In this document: piece by piece, positions 20,863 to 29,787 of the stretch
Layout: every line of letters starts with the position of its first letter
How positions within the stretch are numbered: position 1 is the stretch's first letter
Origin: JACCTH01 sp035253825
GTDB taxonomy: Bacteria > Actinomycetota > Acidimicrobiia > Spongiisociales > ZC4RG35
Direction of reading: 5' to 3'
Assembly (NCBI GenBank): GCA_035253825.1
Contig: DATFBM010000024.1
Span: 1-29,807 of the forward strand
DNA length: 29,807 nt
Notes under the pieces: generated by a model
Database searches by the model: none
The model's input: the letters and a program-made list of their open reading frames with translations, nothing else
Told to the model about the DNA's origin: nothing
Program-made: the position numbers and the translations under genes

Positions 20863-21819
20863 ATGTCAGAGGGGATCGCCAGCTTCGTCCGGGAATTGCC
20901 AAAAGCCGAGCTGCACGTCCACATCGAGGGCACGCTCGAACCCGAGCTCATGTTTGCCCTCGCCGACCGCAACCGCGTGGAGCTCCCTTTTGCCACCGTG
21001 GAGGAGGCGCGGCGAGCATATGAGTTCACCGACCTCCAGTCTTTTCTCGACATCTACTACCAAGCGGCGGCCGTTCTGCAGAGGGAAGAGGACTTCGCCG
21101 ATCTGCTCTCCGCCTACCTCCGAAAGGCCGCCGCCGATGGCGTGACCCGGGCTGAGATTTTCTTCGACCCTCAGGCCCACGTCAGTCGCGGGATCGGTTT
21201 TGAAACCTTCATGGCCGGGTTCCACTCGGCACAGCAACAATTCGCCGACGCCATCGATTCGGCGCTGATCATGTGTTTTCTCCGCCATCTCCCGGAGGAA
21301 GACGCCATGCGCACTCTCGATTTGGCGGAACCACATCTCGACCAGATCCTGGCCGTCGGCCTCGACTCGTCTGAAGTCGGTTACCCCCCGGAGAAGTTCA
21401 AGAACGCCTTTTCCCGGGCCCGCAGCATGGGACTGCGGACGGTTGCTCATGCCGGAGAGGAAGGTCCCCCTGAATATGTCTGGCAGGCGCTCGACCTCCT
21501 CGGGGCCGAGCGAATCGACCACGGCGTGCGCTCGCTCGAGGACCCTGAACTGGTGAAGAGGCTCCGCGACGAGCAAACGCCAATTACGGTCTGCCCGCTT
21601 TCCAACGAGCGGCTGCAGGTGGTTCCCTCGTTGGACCAGCATCCCCTTGCCCGCATGCTCGAGCTCGGACTGAACATTTCGATCAATTCCGACGACCCCG
21701 CCTACTTCGGTGGCTATATCGGAGACAACTACGTCCGGGTTGCCGAAGCTCTCCAACTCAGTCGGGGCGACTTGGCGACCATCGCCCGCAGTTCCCTCGA
21801 TTCAGCTCTCTCCCGTTAA
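20863..21819 (+). CDS. Adenine deaminase (adenosine deaminase family, type 2)
   Basis: A 318-residue zinc hydrolase, best matched by memory to the bacterial adenine deaminase branch (such as PA0148) and not to adenosine deaminase. Marks are PKAELHVHIEGTLEPELMF with His18 and His20, FFDPQAH, VGLDSSEVGYPPEKF, VAHAGEEGPPEYVW with His196 and Glu199/Glu200, RIDHGVRSLED with His220, and NSDDPAYFGGY with Asp277/Asp278. The reaction is adenine to hypoxanthine plus ammonia. The ATG at 20863 is chosen because it sits just ahead of the conserved start of the family; an in-frame GTG at 20803 lies inside the hairpin repeat and is rejected. There is no Shine-Dalgarno sequence. It probably supplies hypoxanthine to the xanthine dehydrogenases encoded upstream, though the repeat-bracketed gene splits it from their operon. 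Its last 18 bases overlap the convergent acetyltransferase gene. Confidence 0.88.
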   Translation: MSEGIASFVRELPKAELHVHIEGTLEPELMFALADRNRVELPFATVEEARRAYEFTDLQSFLDIYYQAAAVLQREEDFADLLSAYLRKAAADGVTRAEIFFDPQAHVSRGIGFETFMAGFHSAQQQFADAIDSALIMCFLRHLPEEDAMRTLDLAEPHLDQILAVGLDSSEVGYPPEKFKNAFSRARSMGLRTVAHAGEEGPPEYVWQALDLLGAERIDHGVRSLEDPELVKRLRDEQTPITVCPLSNERLQVVPSLDQHPLARMLELGLNISINSDDPAYFGGYIGDNYVRVAEALQLSRGDLATIARSSLDSALSR

Positions 21820-22431
21820 CCGAAGTCGCATCAACGGACGGTCCCGGACCCGTGAGATCTCGCGGAACCCAGCGTTCTCGAACATCGAGTAGGTACCGAC
21901 ATAGAGGGAAGCGGATCCATGGCTGCCGTCGAGCAACGGATAGCCATCGAGCGTCCTCGCCTTCGACTTGCGCGCAAAGGCGATCGCCGCCTCCAGTAAC
22001 TCCGTGGCCACCCCGGTCCCGCGCTGGGCACGGTCGATGAAGAAGCAGTTGATGACCCAGTTGCCCTGGGGTTCGTCGACCGGGCGATAGACCTGGGATC
22101 GTGCCGACATCATCCGGGTGTAGCGCTGCCGCGGGCCTACCGCGCACCAGCCCACGGGTTGACGATCGCGGTAGGCCAACAGGCCCGGCCTATGACCGTC
22201 GGCCACCAGCTCGTCGAGCAACTCTCGACGCTGGCTGGGAAGCGCTTGTGAAAACTCCTTGCCGGTCAGGATCCACCAGGTGCACCAGCAGTTCGAGTAG
22301 GCCCCGTTGGGACCGAAGAGAGTTTCCAGATCCGACCATCGCCCCGGAGTGACCGGGACGATGGTCAGGTCGCTATTCGTCCTCGTCGCTCTCTTCGAAA
22401 TCGACGCCCTCGGCGAAGTCAAAGTCTTCAT
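21802..22431 (-). CDS. GNAT-family acetyltransferase
   Basis: A GNAT N-acetyltransferase, target unknown. The acetyl-CoA loop is RAQRGTGVATELLEAA, preceded by the strand WVINCFFI, and the end MFENAGFREI is the usual last helix and strand. The N-terminal YSNCWCTWW block is typical of one GNAT subgroup. The start is unclear. The domain proper begins at LTIVPVTPGRW, whose first codon is CTG at 22368, 5 bases beyond the rpoC stop. The nearest ATG in frame is 22431, which overlaps the end of rpoC by 59 bases; I give that one with reserve. No ribosome site is convincing for either. It reads in the same direction as rpoC with no hairpin between, so it is probably transcribed with rpoBC. It converges on the adenine deaminase gene with an 18-base overlap. 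Confidence 0.7.
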   Translation of the reverse strand: MKTLTSPRASISKRATRTNSDLTIVPVTPGRWSDLETLFGPNGAYSNCWCTWWILTGKEFSQALPSQRRELLDELVADGHRPGLLAYRDRQPVGWCAVGPRQRYTRMMSARSQVYRPVDEPQGNWVINCFFIDRAQRGTGVATELLEAAIAFARKSKARTLDGYPLLDGSHGSASLYVGTYSMFENAGFREISRVRDRPLMRLRLTGES

Positions 22432-25400
22432 CGGAGTTGCCACCGGCCCGCAACCAGTTGGCTGCCTCTTCGGCCGTCCATTCTCGCTCCCGGGGTCCGA
22501 ACTGCCAGCCGAGGGATTCCACCGTGGTCGCCCCCGGCAAATTGGGCTGCAGCGACTGGTAGTCAGCGGCACCGGTTCCCGCCGGGATCAAGCGACCGAT
22601 GATCACGTTCTCCTTGAGGCCTCGCATGTAGTCCGACTTGCCAAAGATGGCGGCATCGGTCAGCACCCTGGTCGTCTCCTGGAAGGAGGCCGCCGAGAGC
22701 CAGGAGTCGGTGGCCAATGAGGCCTTGGTGATCCCCATCAGCTCGGTCCGTCCTTCTGCGGGCTGCTTTTCGTCCTCGAGCAAGCGGCGATTGGCATCGC
22801 GGAAGTCGCGCTCGTCGACCAGCTCGGCCGGCATGAACTCCGAGTCGCCGGGGTTCACCACCCTGATCCGGCGGAGCATCTGACGGACGATCAGCTCGAT
22901 GTGCTTGTCGTGGATTTCCACCCCCTGAGACCGATAAACCTCCTGCACCTGGTCGACCAGATACTGCTGAGCTGCCCGTACCCCGCGTACCTCGAGGACT
23001 TCCTTGGGGTCCAACGGACCCTCGGTGAGCTGGGTCCCAGCCTCGATCACGTCACCGTCGGCGATGCGAAGTCGGGCTCGGCGAGACACCCCGTAGGCGG
23101 CCTCGCCCTCCTTGGCGTCGACCACAACCCGCTTGCCTTCGTCGTCATCGATGATCTGGACCGGTCCCCCGACCTCGGCCAGGACCGCCTTCCCCTTGGG
23201 CGTGCGAGCTTCGAAAAGCTCGACCACCCTCGGCAACCCGTGGGTGATGTCCTCACCGGCAACGCCACCGGTATGGAAGGTCCGCATGGTCAGCTGGGTG
23301 CCAGGTTCGCCGATGGATTGGGCGGCCATGATTCCGACCGCTTCTCCCAGCTCGACCTGCTTTCCAGTGGCGAGGGAGAGGCCATAGCACTGCTGGCACA
23401 CTCCAAGTGGGGCATCGCAGGTGAGAGGCGAACGGACCCGCAACTCCGTAATGCCCGGCGTCGCTGAGATCAGCTGCATCTCCCTCGTGCCGAGGAGGGT
23501 GCCCGCCGAGAGCTTGATGTCGTCACCCTCGACGATCTTGCGATCGACCTTGACGTCATCGGACAGCACCCGACCGAAGACCCGAGAACGGAGATTCCGG
23601 ATTGGACGGCCTCGCTCGTCGATGGTCGCCACCCGAATGCTCTTGTCCGTCTCGCAGTCGGCTTGCTTGATGATCACTTCCTGGCTGACGTCGACCAGGC
23701 GACGGGTCAGATATCCGGAGTCGGCGGTTCGCAGGGCGGTGTCGGCCAGCCCTTTGCGGACGCCGTGGGTGGAGATGAAGTACTCGAGAACCGAGAGCCC
23801 TTCCCGGAAGTTCGACACGATCGGCCGGGGGATGATGTCTCCCTTCGGATTGGCCACCAGGCCACGCATCCCAGCGATCTGGCGCACCTGCAGCATGTTC
23901 CCGCGGGCGCCGGATCCGACCATCATGTCGAGCGGATTGAACTTCTCGGACTTGAGGTTCGCTTCCATCGCGTCCTTGACGTCGTCGGTGGCTCTGGTCC
24001 AGATCTCGATCAGCTCCTGACGCCGCTCCTCTTCAGTCATAACACCCTTGAGGAACTGCTGTTGCACCTTGTCAGCCATGATTTCGTATCCCGAGAGGAT
24101 CTCCGCCTTGTTTCCGGGCGTCTTGACATCCTCGAGGCCGATGGTGAGGCCGGCTTTGGTGGCATAGCGGAACCCCAGATCCTTGATGGCATCAAGAGTG
24201 GCAGCTACGTCCGAACGGGGGTAGTGCTCGATAACGACCTCGATCAGGCGACCGATGTCTCCCTTCGAGAGCGCCGAGTTGATGTAGGGGAAATCCACCG
24301 GAAAGGCCGAGTTGATCACGGCCCGTCCCAGGGTGGTCTCGAAAAGCTTGGTCCCGTCAACCGGCTCTTCGGTGATCAATCCCCGAAGGGCGGTCTTGAA
24401 CTGCTCGTGCCGTTCGGGGGTGCCGGCGCGCTCCCCGACCCGCAGCTTGATCGGCGTATGGAGGCCGAGTTGACCGAGGTCATAGGCCATGCTGGCTTCC
24501 TCCACCGTCCCGAAGACGGGAGGCTTACCGGTGCCGGTTACAGACTCCGACAGGTAATACATCCCGATCACCATGTCCTGGGATGGGGTGATGACCGGCC
24601 TGCCGTTCGACGGCCGCAGCACATTGTTGGTCGACATCATCAGCACCCTCGCCTCGGCCTGCGCCTCTGCGGAGAGTGGCAGGTGGACTGCCATCTGATC
24701 ACCGTCGAAGTCGGCGTTGAATGCCTCACAAACCAGAGGGTGAATCTGGATCGCCTTGCCCTCGACCAAGACTGGTTCGAAAGCCTGGATCCCGAGACGG
24801 TGGAGGGTGGGGGCACGGTTGAGCAGCACCGGGTGCTCCTGGATCACCTCGGAGAGGACATCCCAGACCTGGGGCCGCTGCCGCTCCACCATCCGCTTGG
24901 CCGATTTGATGTTCTGTGCGTGGCCCTTTTCCGCCAGCCGCTTCATCACGAATGGCTTGAAAAGCTCAAGTGCCATCACTTTGGGAAGCCCGCACTGGTT
25001 GAGCTGGAGCTGGGGTCCGACCACGATGACCGAGCGGCCCGAGTAATCGACCCGCTTCCCGAGCAGATTCTGTCGGAACCGCCCCTGCTTTCCCTTCAAC
25101 ATGTCCGAGAGCGACTTCAAGGCGCGGTTGCCGGGGCCCGTCACCGCCCGACCCCGTCGACCGTTGTCGAAAAGGGCATCGACGGCTTCCTGCAGCATCC
25201 GCTTCTCGTTGTTGACGATGATCTCGGGAGCGCCCAGATCGAGAAGCCTCTTCAACCGGTTGTTGCGGTTGATGACTCTTCGATACAGGTCATTGAGATC
25301 GGAGGTGGCAAAGCGACCACCATCGAGCTGCACCATGGGGCGCAGATCCGGCGGAATCACCGGGACCGTCTCAAGGATCAGGTCACGAGGCCGGTTCTTG

Positions 25401-26311
25401 CCTTCCCAGAAGGGCCGCACGACTTTGATCCGCTGAGTCGCCCGCTGCCGCTTCTGAGCGGAGTTGGCGGCCAGGTCTTGCTGGAGCTTGGCCAGCTCAT
25501 CGTCGAGATTGAGGTGATCGAGAAGGTTCTTTACCGACTCGGCTCCCATCCCACCCTTGAAGTATTGGTCATAGCGATCTGAGATCGCGCGCCAGAGAGG
25601 CTCGGACTCGACCAGGGTCTTGGGCTCCATCTTCCCGAAGATGTCGAAGGCATCCTGGATCAGCTCGATCTCGCGCTTGGCTCGCTCTTCACGCTCCCGC
25701 ATCTCTTTTTCGACCTCGCGGCGGCGAGCTGAGATCTCCTGGCCCTTGGCGCCGCCCTCTTCCATCTGCGAGAGCTCGACCTCGAGCCGCTCGAGACGCT
25801 GCTGCCTCCACTGATCGAACTCGTCCTGAATTACCTGCTTTTCGGCCTGCAGGTTTTCCTCGAGCTCGGAGAGGTCTTTGTGGCGCTTGTCGTGGTCGAC
25901 GTCGGTGATCAGGTAGGCGGCAAAGTAGATCACCTTCTCCAGTTCCTTGGGCGACATGTCAAGCAGGTACCCGAGACGGCTCGGGACGCCCTTGAAGAAC
26001 CAGATGTGGGTGACCGGAGCCGCCAACTCGATATGCCCCATCCGCTCGCGGCGAACTTTCGAGCGGGTGACCTCGACCCCGCAACGCTCGCAGATGATTC
26101 CCTTGTAGCGAATTCGCTTGTACTTCCCGCAGTAGCACTCCCAGTCCCGCTGAGGGCCAAAGATGCGCTCGTCGAAGAGCCCCTCCTTCTCGGGACGGAG
26201 GGTGCGGTAGTTGATCGTTTCCGGCTTCTTGACCTCTCCGAACGACCAGGCGCGAATCTGGTCGCTCGAGGCGAGGCCGATCTTCAGTTCGTCAAAGACC
26301 TGATTTGCCAA
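22373..26311 (-). CDS. rpoC: DNA-directed RNA polymerase subunit beta'
   Basis: A full-length beta' subunit of 1312 residues, strongly like actinobacterial RpoC. The N-terminal zinc site is Cys59, Cys61, Cys74 and Cys77 (CYCGKYKRIRYKGIICERC). The clamp and rudder region has RFRQNLLGKRVDYSGRSVIV (411-430). The catalytic NADFDGDQ is at 532-539, with the magnesium-binding Asp534, Asp536 and Asp538. A second zinc site is formed by Cys in QADCETD with CDAPLGVCQQC. The trigger loop and the SIGEPGTQLTMRTFH and ITKASLATDSWLSAASFQE blocks are intact. A Glu/Arg-rich coiled-coil stretch lies at about 141-230. The start is TTG at 26311, fixed by AGGAG (26318-26322) 6 bases upstream and by the family start NQVFDELKIGLAS. 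The tail is very acidic. It follows rpoB by 57 bases, in which I see nothing but the ribosome site and an AT-richer stretch. Confidence 0.98.
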   Translation of the reverse strand: MANQVFDELKIGLASSDQIRAWSFGEVKKPETINYRTLRPEKEGLFDERIFGPQRDWECYCGKYKRIRYKGIICERCGVEVTRSKVRRERMGHIELAAPVTHIWFFKGVPSRLGYLLDMSPKELEKVIYFAAYLITDVDHDKRHKDLSELEENLQAEKQVIQDEFDQWRQQRLERLEVELSQMEEGGAKGQEISARRREVEKEMREREERAKREIELIQDAFDIFGKMEPKTLVESEPLWRAISDRYDQYFKGGMGAESVKNLLDHLNLDDELAKLQQDLAANSAQKRQRATQRIKVVRPFWEGKNRPRDLILETVPVIPPDLRPMVQLDGGRFATSDLNDLYRRVINRNNRLKRLLDLGAPEIIVNNEKRMLQEAVDALFDNGRRGRAVTGPGNRALKSLSDMLKGKQGRFRQNLLGKRVDYSGRSVIVVGPQLQLNQCGLPKVMALELFKPFVMKRLAEKGHAQNIKSAKRMVERQRPQVWDVLSEVIQEHPVLLNRAPTLHRLGIQAFEPVLVEGKAIQIHPLVCEAFNADFDGDQMAVHLPLSAEAQAEARVLMMSTNNVLRPSNGRPVITPSQDMVIGMYYLSESVTGTGKPPVFGTVEEASMAYDLGQLGLHTPIKLRVGERAGTPERHEQFKTALRGLITEEPVDGTKLFETTLGRAVINSAFPVDFPYINSALSKGDIGRLIEVVIEHYPRSDVAATLDAIKDLGFRYATKAGLTIGLEDVKTPGNKAEILSGYEIMADKVQQQFLKGVMTEEERRQELIEIWTRATDDVKDAMEANLKSEKFNPLDMMVGSGARGNMLQVRQIAGMRGLVANPKGDIIPRPIVSNFREGLSVLEYFISTHGVRKGLADTALRTADSGYLTRRLVDVSQEVIIKQADCETDKSIRVATIDERGRPIRNLRSRVFGRVLSDDVKVDRKIVEGDDIKLSAGTLLGTREMQLISATPGITELRVRSPLTCDAPLGVCQQCYGLSLATGKQVELGEAVGIMAAQSIGEPGTQLTMRTFHTGGVAGEDITHGLPRVVELFEARTPKGKAVLAEVGGPVQIIDDDEGKRVVVDAKEGEAAYGVSRRARLRIADGDVIEAGTQLTEGPLDPKEVLEVRGVRAAQQYLVDQVQEVYRSQGVEIHDKHIELIVRQMLRRIRVVNPGDSEFMPAELVDERDFRDANRRLLEDEKQPAEGRTELMGITKASLATDSWLSAASFQETTRVLTDAAIFGKSDYMRGLKENVIIGRLIPAGTGAADYQSLQPNLPGATTVESLGWQFGPREREWTAEEAANWLRAGGNSDEDFDFAEGVDFEESDEDE

Positions 26312-26317
26312 TTACTT

Positions 26318-26322
26318 CTCCT
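26318..26322 (-). promoter_or_regulatory. Ribosome binding site that sets the TTG start of rpoC
   Basis: AGGAG on the minus strand, 6 bases before the TTG at 26311. It fixes a non-ATG start for rpoC; there is no ATG at this place. Confidence 0.75.
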
Positions 26323-26368
26323 AGTTGATCAGCTGTTCGTGTCTGAAATCTGATGTGTGATATCTGGA

Positions 26369-29300
26369 TCAATCTGCTTCCGGGCGCTCGGGCCGGGAAA
26401 GATCGATGTTGAGTGATTCCGAGGGACGGAAGTCGTCGTCGAGATCACGCAGTTCGACCTCTTCGCCCGCGGCCAGCATCTCGACGTTCAGGCAAAGGCT
26501 CTGCATCTCCTTCACCAGCACCCGGAAGGACTCCGGGACACCGGGTTCGGGAATGTTGTCGCCCTTAACAATCGCCTCGTAAACCTTGACCCGGCCCTGA
26601 ACATCGTCGGACTTAATGGTGAGCAGTTCCTGGAGGGCGTAAGCGGCGCCATAGGCCTCGAGGGCCCAGACCTCCATCTCGCCAAAACGCTGGCCACCAA
26701 ACTGCGCTTTCCCACCCAGGGGCTGCTGGGTGATCATCGAGTAGGGGCCGGTCGAGCGGGCATGGATCTTGTCGTCGACCAAGTGGACGAGCTTCAGCAT
26801 GTAGATGTAGCCGACCGTGATCGGAGTATCGAAAGGATCGCCGCTGCGGCCGTCGTAGAGCACGGCTTTGCCGGACTCGCCTACGAGCTGTACGCCATCG
26901 CGATTGGGGAGCGAGTTGGCCAAGACCGCAGCCAGCTCCTCTTCGCGAGCGCCGTCGAACACGGGCGTGGCAACCTTGGTCCACCCCTCGGTTCCGGCTG
27001 AGGCGGGACTGTCGGAACGGAACGGTCGCCACCCGGCCGCGGCCGCCCAGCCCAGGTGCGTCTCCAGCACCTGGCCCAGGTTCATTCGGGACGGGACACC
27101 GAGTGGCGAGAGGATGATGTCGACCGGCGTGCCGTCCTCGAGGAACGGCATGTCCTCTTCCGGCAGGATCTTGGAGATCACGCCCTTGTTGCCATGGCGC
27201 CCGGCCAGCTTGTCCCCTTCCGAGATCTTGCGGCTCTGGGCCACGTAGACCCGGACCAGCTCATTAACGCCGGGCGGAAGCTCAAAGCCCTCCGACCGCT
27301 TGAACACCTTGACGGACGTGACCTTGCCGGACTCGCCGTGAGGGACCTTCAAAGAGGTGTCGCGCACTTCTCGCGCCTTCTCTCCGAAGATCGCCCGCAG
27401 GAGCCTTTCTTCCGGAGTGAGCTCGGTCTCGCCTTTGGGGGTGACCTTTCCGACCAGATAATCGCCCGGTCCCACCTCGGCGCCGATGCGGATGATCCCG
27501 TCCTCGTCGAGGTTGGCCAGGATCTCCTCGGCGACATTGGGGATGTCGCGGGTGATCTCCTCGGCCCCCAGCTTGGTGTCGCGGGCATCGATCTCATGCT
27601 CTTCGATATGGATCGAAGTCAGCAGGTCATCTTTCACCAGGCGCTCGGAGATGATGATGGCGTCTTCGAAGTTGTGGCCCTGCCAGGGCATGAAAGCCAC
27701 CAGCAGGTTGCGACCGAGGGCGAGCTCGCCCTGGTCGGTGGAGGGGCCGTCGGCGAGAACCTCGCCGGCCCTGATCTTGTCACCCTCCCGCACCAGGGGT
27801 TTCTGGTTGATGCAGGTCCCTTGATTGGAGCGGTCGAATTTGGCCAGCTTGAAGGTGTGCTTCCGGTTGTCGCGGTCCTTCACGATGATGTGCTCACCGG
27901 TGACCTCGATGACGTCACCGGTCACGGTCGAGACGACCATGTCGCCTGAGTCGAGCGCGGCCCGGCCTTCGACTCCGGTCCCCACCAGAGGGGCATCGGA
28001 GCGGAGCAACGGCACCGCCTGGCGCTGCATGTTGGAGCCCATGAGGGCGCGGTTGGCGTCGTCGTGTTCGAGGAAGGGAATCAGCGCCGTCGAGACCGAA
28101 ATGATCTGCTTCGGGGAGACGTCCATGTAGTCAACCTGGGACGGGGTGACTGAGTCGACCTCGCTCCCCTTTCGGACTAGGACCCGGTCGTTGCGGAACC
28201 GACCGTCCTCCCGCAGCGGGGCGTTGGCCTGGGCGATGACGTGGCGTTCCTCCTCGGTGGCGGTGAGGTAGTCGACCTGATCGGTGACCCGTCCCTTTTC
28301 CACCCGGCGATAGGGGGTCTCGATGAACCCATAGCGGTTGACCCGGGCGTAGGTCGCCAAGGAGCCGATGAGCCCGATGTTGGGTCCTTCGGGAGTCTCG
28401 ATCGGGCACATCCGCCCGTAGTGGGAAGGGTGGACGTCGCGCACCTCGAAGCCGGCCCGCTCTCGAGATAGCCCCCCAGGTCCCAGCGCCGACAATCGGC
28501 GTCGGTGAGTGAGCCCGGCCAGCGGGTTGGGCTGGTCCATGAACTGGCTTAGCTGGGAGGTACCGAAGAACTCCTTGATCGAGGCCGTGACGGGACGGAT
28601 GTTGATCAAGCTCTGGGGGGTGATCGCATCCGGATCCTGGGTGGTCATGCGCTCCTTCACCACCCGCTCGAGACGGGTCAGTCCCACCCTCACCTGATTT
28701 TGGATCAGTTCGCCAACGGTGCGAATCCTCCGGTTCCCGAAGTGATCGATGTCGTCGATCGCCACCGGCACCTCGACTCCCCGATGGGTGACAACCGTGG
28801 GCTGATGAGCGTGGAGGGCAACCAGGTACTTGATCGTGTCGAGGATGTCCTCGTCACGCAGCATCTTGTTGTCGGGGTCGTTCTCGTCGTTGAACTTCTG
28901 CGCCACCTTGTAGCGGCCGACCCGGGTGAGGTCATAACGCTTGGGGTTGCGGAAAAGAGTCTGGATCAGGTTCTTGGCTGATTCGATCGTGGTGGGCTCA
29001 CCGGGACGAAGCTTGCGATAGAGATCAACCAGGGCCTCATCTCGATCGTGGGCGGTATCGCGCTCGATGGTGTTCTTGATCGACTCGGCTCCATCGAAAA
29101 GGTCGAGGATTTCCTGGTCGGTCTCGGCGATGCCAAGGGCCCGAAGGAAGGCCGACACGTACTGCCGCCGCTTGCGGTCGACGCGGACTCCGATGGTGTC
29201 GCGCTTGTCGGTATCGAACTCGAGCCAGGCGCCGCGCCCGGGGATGATCCGTCCCGAGTAGATCTTGCGATCTGAACCTTTGTCGTCGGCCTCGTCGAAG

Positions 29301-29716
29301 TAGACGCCGGGAGAACGGACGAGTTGGGAGACCACCACCCGTTCGGTGCCGTTGATGATGAACACCCCGTGCTCCGTCATGATCGGGAAATCGCCGAGGA
29401 AGACTTGCTGCTCCTTGATCTCCCCGGTCCCCCGGTTCATAAAGCGCGCCGTGACAAAGAGCGGCTTGGCGTAGTTCTGGTCGCGTTCTTTGCACTCCTC
29501 AAGGGAGTGAGGCGGATCGCCAAAGCGATGATCGGTCAGTTCGAGGGCGAGAGAACCGGTGAAGTCCTCGATCGGGGAGATCTCCTCGAAGATCTCTCGC
29601 AAGCCCTCATCGATAAACCATTGAAAAGACTCGTGCTGGACGGCCAAAAGATCGGGCAGAGGCAGCACCTCCGGGATCTTGGCAAAGGACAAGCGTTCGG
29701 CCACGCGCGAAGCCAA
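26369..29716 (-). CDS. rpoB: DNA-directed RNA polymerase subunit beta
   Basis: A full-length beta subunit of 1115 residues. The rifampicin pocket block reads FFGTSQLSQFMDQPNPLAG (383-401), followed by LTHRRRLSALGPGGLSRERAG. In E. coli numbering Gln513, Asp516, His526, Arg529 and Ser531 are kept; position 518 is Pro where E. coli has Asn, and 522 is Ala where E. coli has Ser. Other core blocks are RMCPIETPEGPNIGLIGSLA, MPWQGHNFEDAI, GDKLAGRHGNKGVIS (active-site lysines) and GGKAQFGGQRFGEMEVWALEAYGAA near the end. The start is TTG at 29716, with AAGGAGGA 6 bases upstream; TTG starts are also known for other actinobacterial rpoB genes. A -10/-35-like pair lies just upstream. It is transcribed with rpoC. 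Confidence 0.98.
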   Translation of the reverse strand: MASRVAERLSFAKIPEVLPLPDLLAVQHESFQWFIDEGLREIFEEISPIEDFTGSLALELTDHRFGDPPHSLEECKERDQNYAKPLFVTARFMNRGTGEIKEQQVFLGDFPIMTEHGVFIINGTERVVVSQLVRSPGVYFDEADDKGSDRKIYSGRIIPGRGAWLEFDTDKRDTIGVRVDRKRRQYVSAFLRALGIAETDQEILDLFDGAESIKNTIERDTAHDRDEALVDLYRKLRPGEPTTIESAKNLIQTLFRNPKRYDLTRVGRYKVAQKFNDENDPDNKMLRDEDILDTIKYLVALHAHQPTVVTHRGVEVPVAIDDIDHFGNRRIRTVGELIQNQVRVGLTRLERVVKERMTTQDPDAITPQSLINIRPVTASIKEFFGTSQLSQFMDQPNPLAGLTHRRRLSALGPGGLSRERAGFEVRDVHPSHYGRMCPIETPEGPNIGLIGSLATYARVNRYGFIETPYRRVEKGRVTDQVDYLTATEEERHVIAQANAPLREDGRFRNDRVLVRKGSEVDSVTPSQVDYMDVSPKQIISVSTALIPFLEHDDANRALMGSNMQRQAVPLLRSDAPLVGTGVEGRAALDSGDMVVSTVTGDVIEVTGEHIIVKDRDNRKHTFKLAKFDRSNQGTCINQKPLVREGDKIRAGEVLADGPSTDQGELALGRNLLVAFMPWQGHNFEDAIIISERLVKDDLLTSIHIEEHEIDARDTKLGAEEITRDIPNVAEEILANLDEDGIIRIGAEVGPGDYLVGKVTPKGETELTPEERLLRAIFGEKAREVRDTSLKVPHGESGKVTSVKVFKRSEGFELPPGVNELVRVYVAQSRKISEGDKLAGRHGNKGVISKILPEEDMPFLEDGTPVDIILSPLGVPSRMNLGQVLETHLGWAAAAGWRPFRSDSPASAGTEGWTKVATPVFDGAREEELAAVLANSLPNRDGVQLVGESGKAVLYDGRSGDPFDTPITVGYIYMLKLVHLVDDKIHARSTGPYSMITQQPLGGKAQFGGQRFGEMEVWALEAYGAAYALQELLTIKSDDVQGRVKVYEAIVKGDNIPEPGVPESFRVLVKEMQSLCLNVEMLAAGEEVELRDLDDDFRPSESLNIDLSRPERPEAD

Positions 29717-29722
29717 CGGGGA

Positions 29723-29730
29723 TCCTCCTT
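29723..29730 (-). promoter_or_regulatory. Ribosome binding site that sets the TTG start of rpoB
   Basis: AAGGAGGA on the minus strand, 6 bases before the TTG at 29716. This strong site is why the non-ATG start is accepted. Confidence 0.8.
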
Positions 29731-29758
29731 GGGGGTGGTTCAGGGACAGGCAATGGGG

Positions 29759-29787
29759 ATGCTAGCAGACGCGCAAGCAAACCCCAA
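29759..29787 (-). promoter_or_regulatory. Candidate rpoB promoter
   Basis: On the minus strand TTGGGG (29782-29787) and TAGCAT (29759-29764) are 17 bases apart, and TGC before the -10 gives an extended -10 (TGCTAGCAT). This would put the transcript start near 29752, about 36 bases ahead of the start codon. The -35 is poor, and the upstream ribosomal protein genes that usually precede rpoB lie outside the window, so the main promoter may be elsewhere. Confidence 0.35.

Noticed and set aside
23663..25582. Long plus-strand reading frame opposite rpoC
   Set aside because: It is a shadow of the GC-rich rpoC codons; the product has no recognisable domain and rpoC is certain on the other strand.
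26312..26368. Terminator or attenuator between rpoB and rpoC
   Set aside because: No stem of useful length; only a ribosome site and AT-richer sequence.
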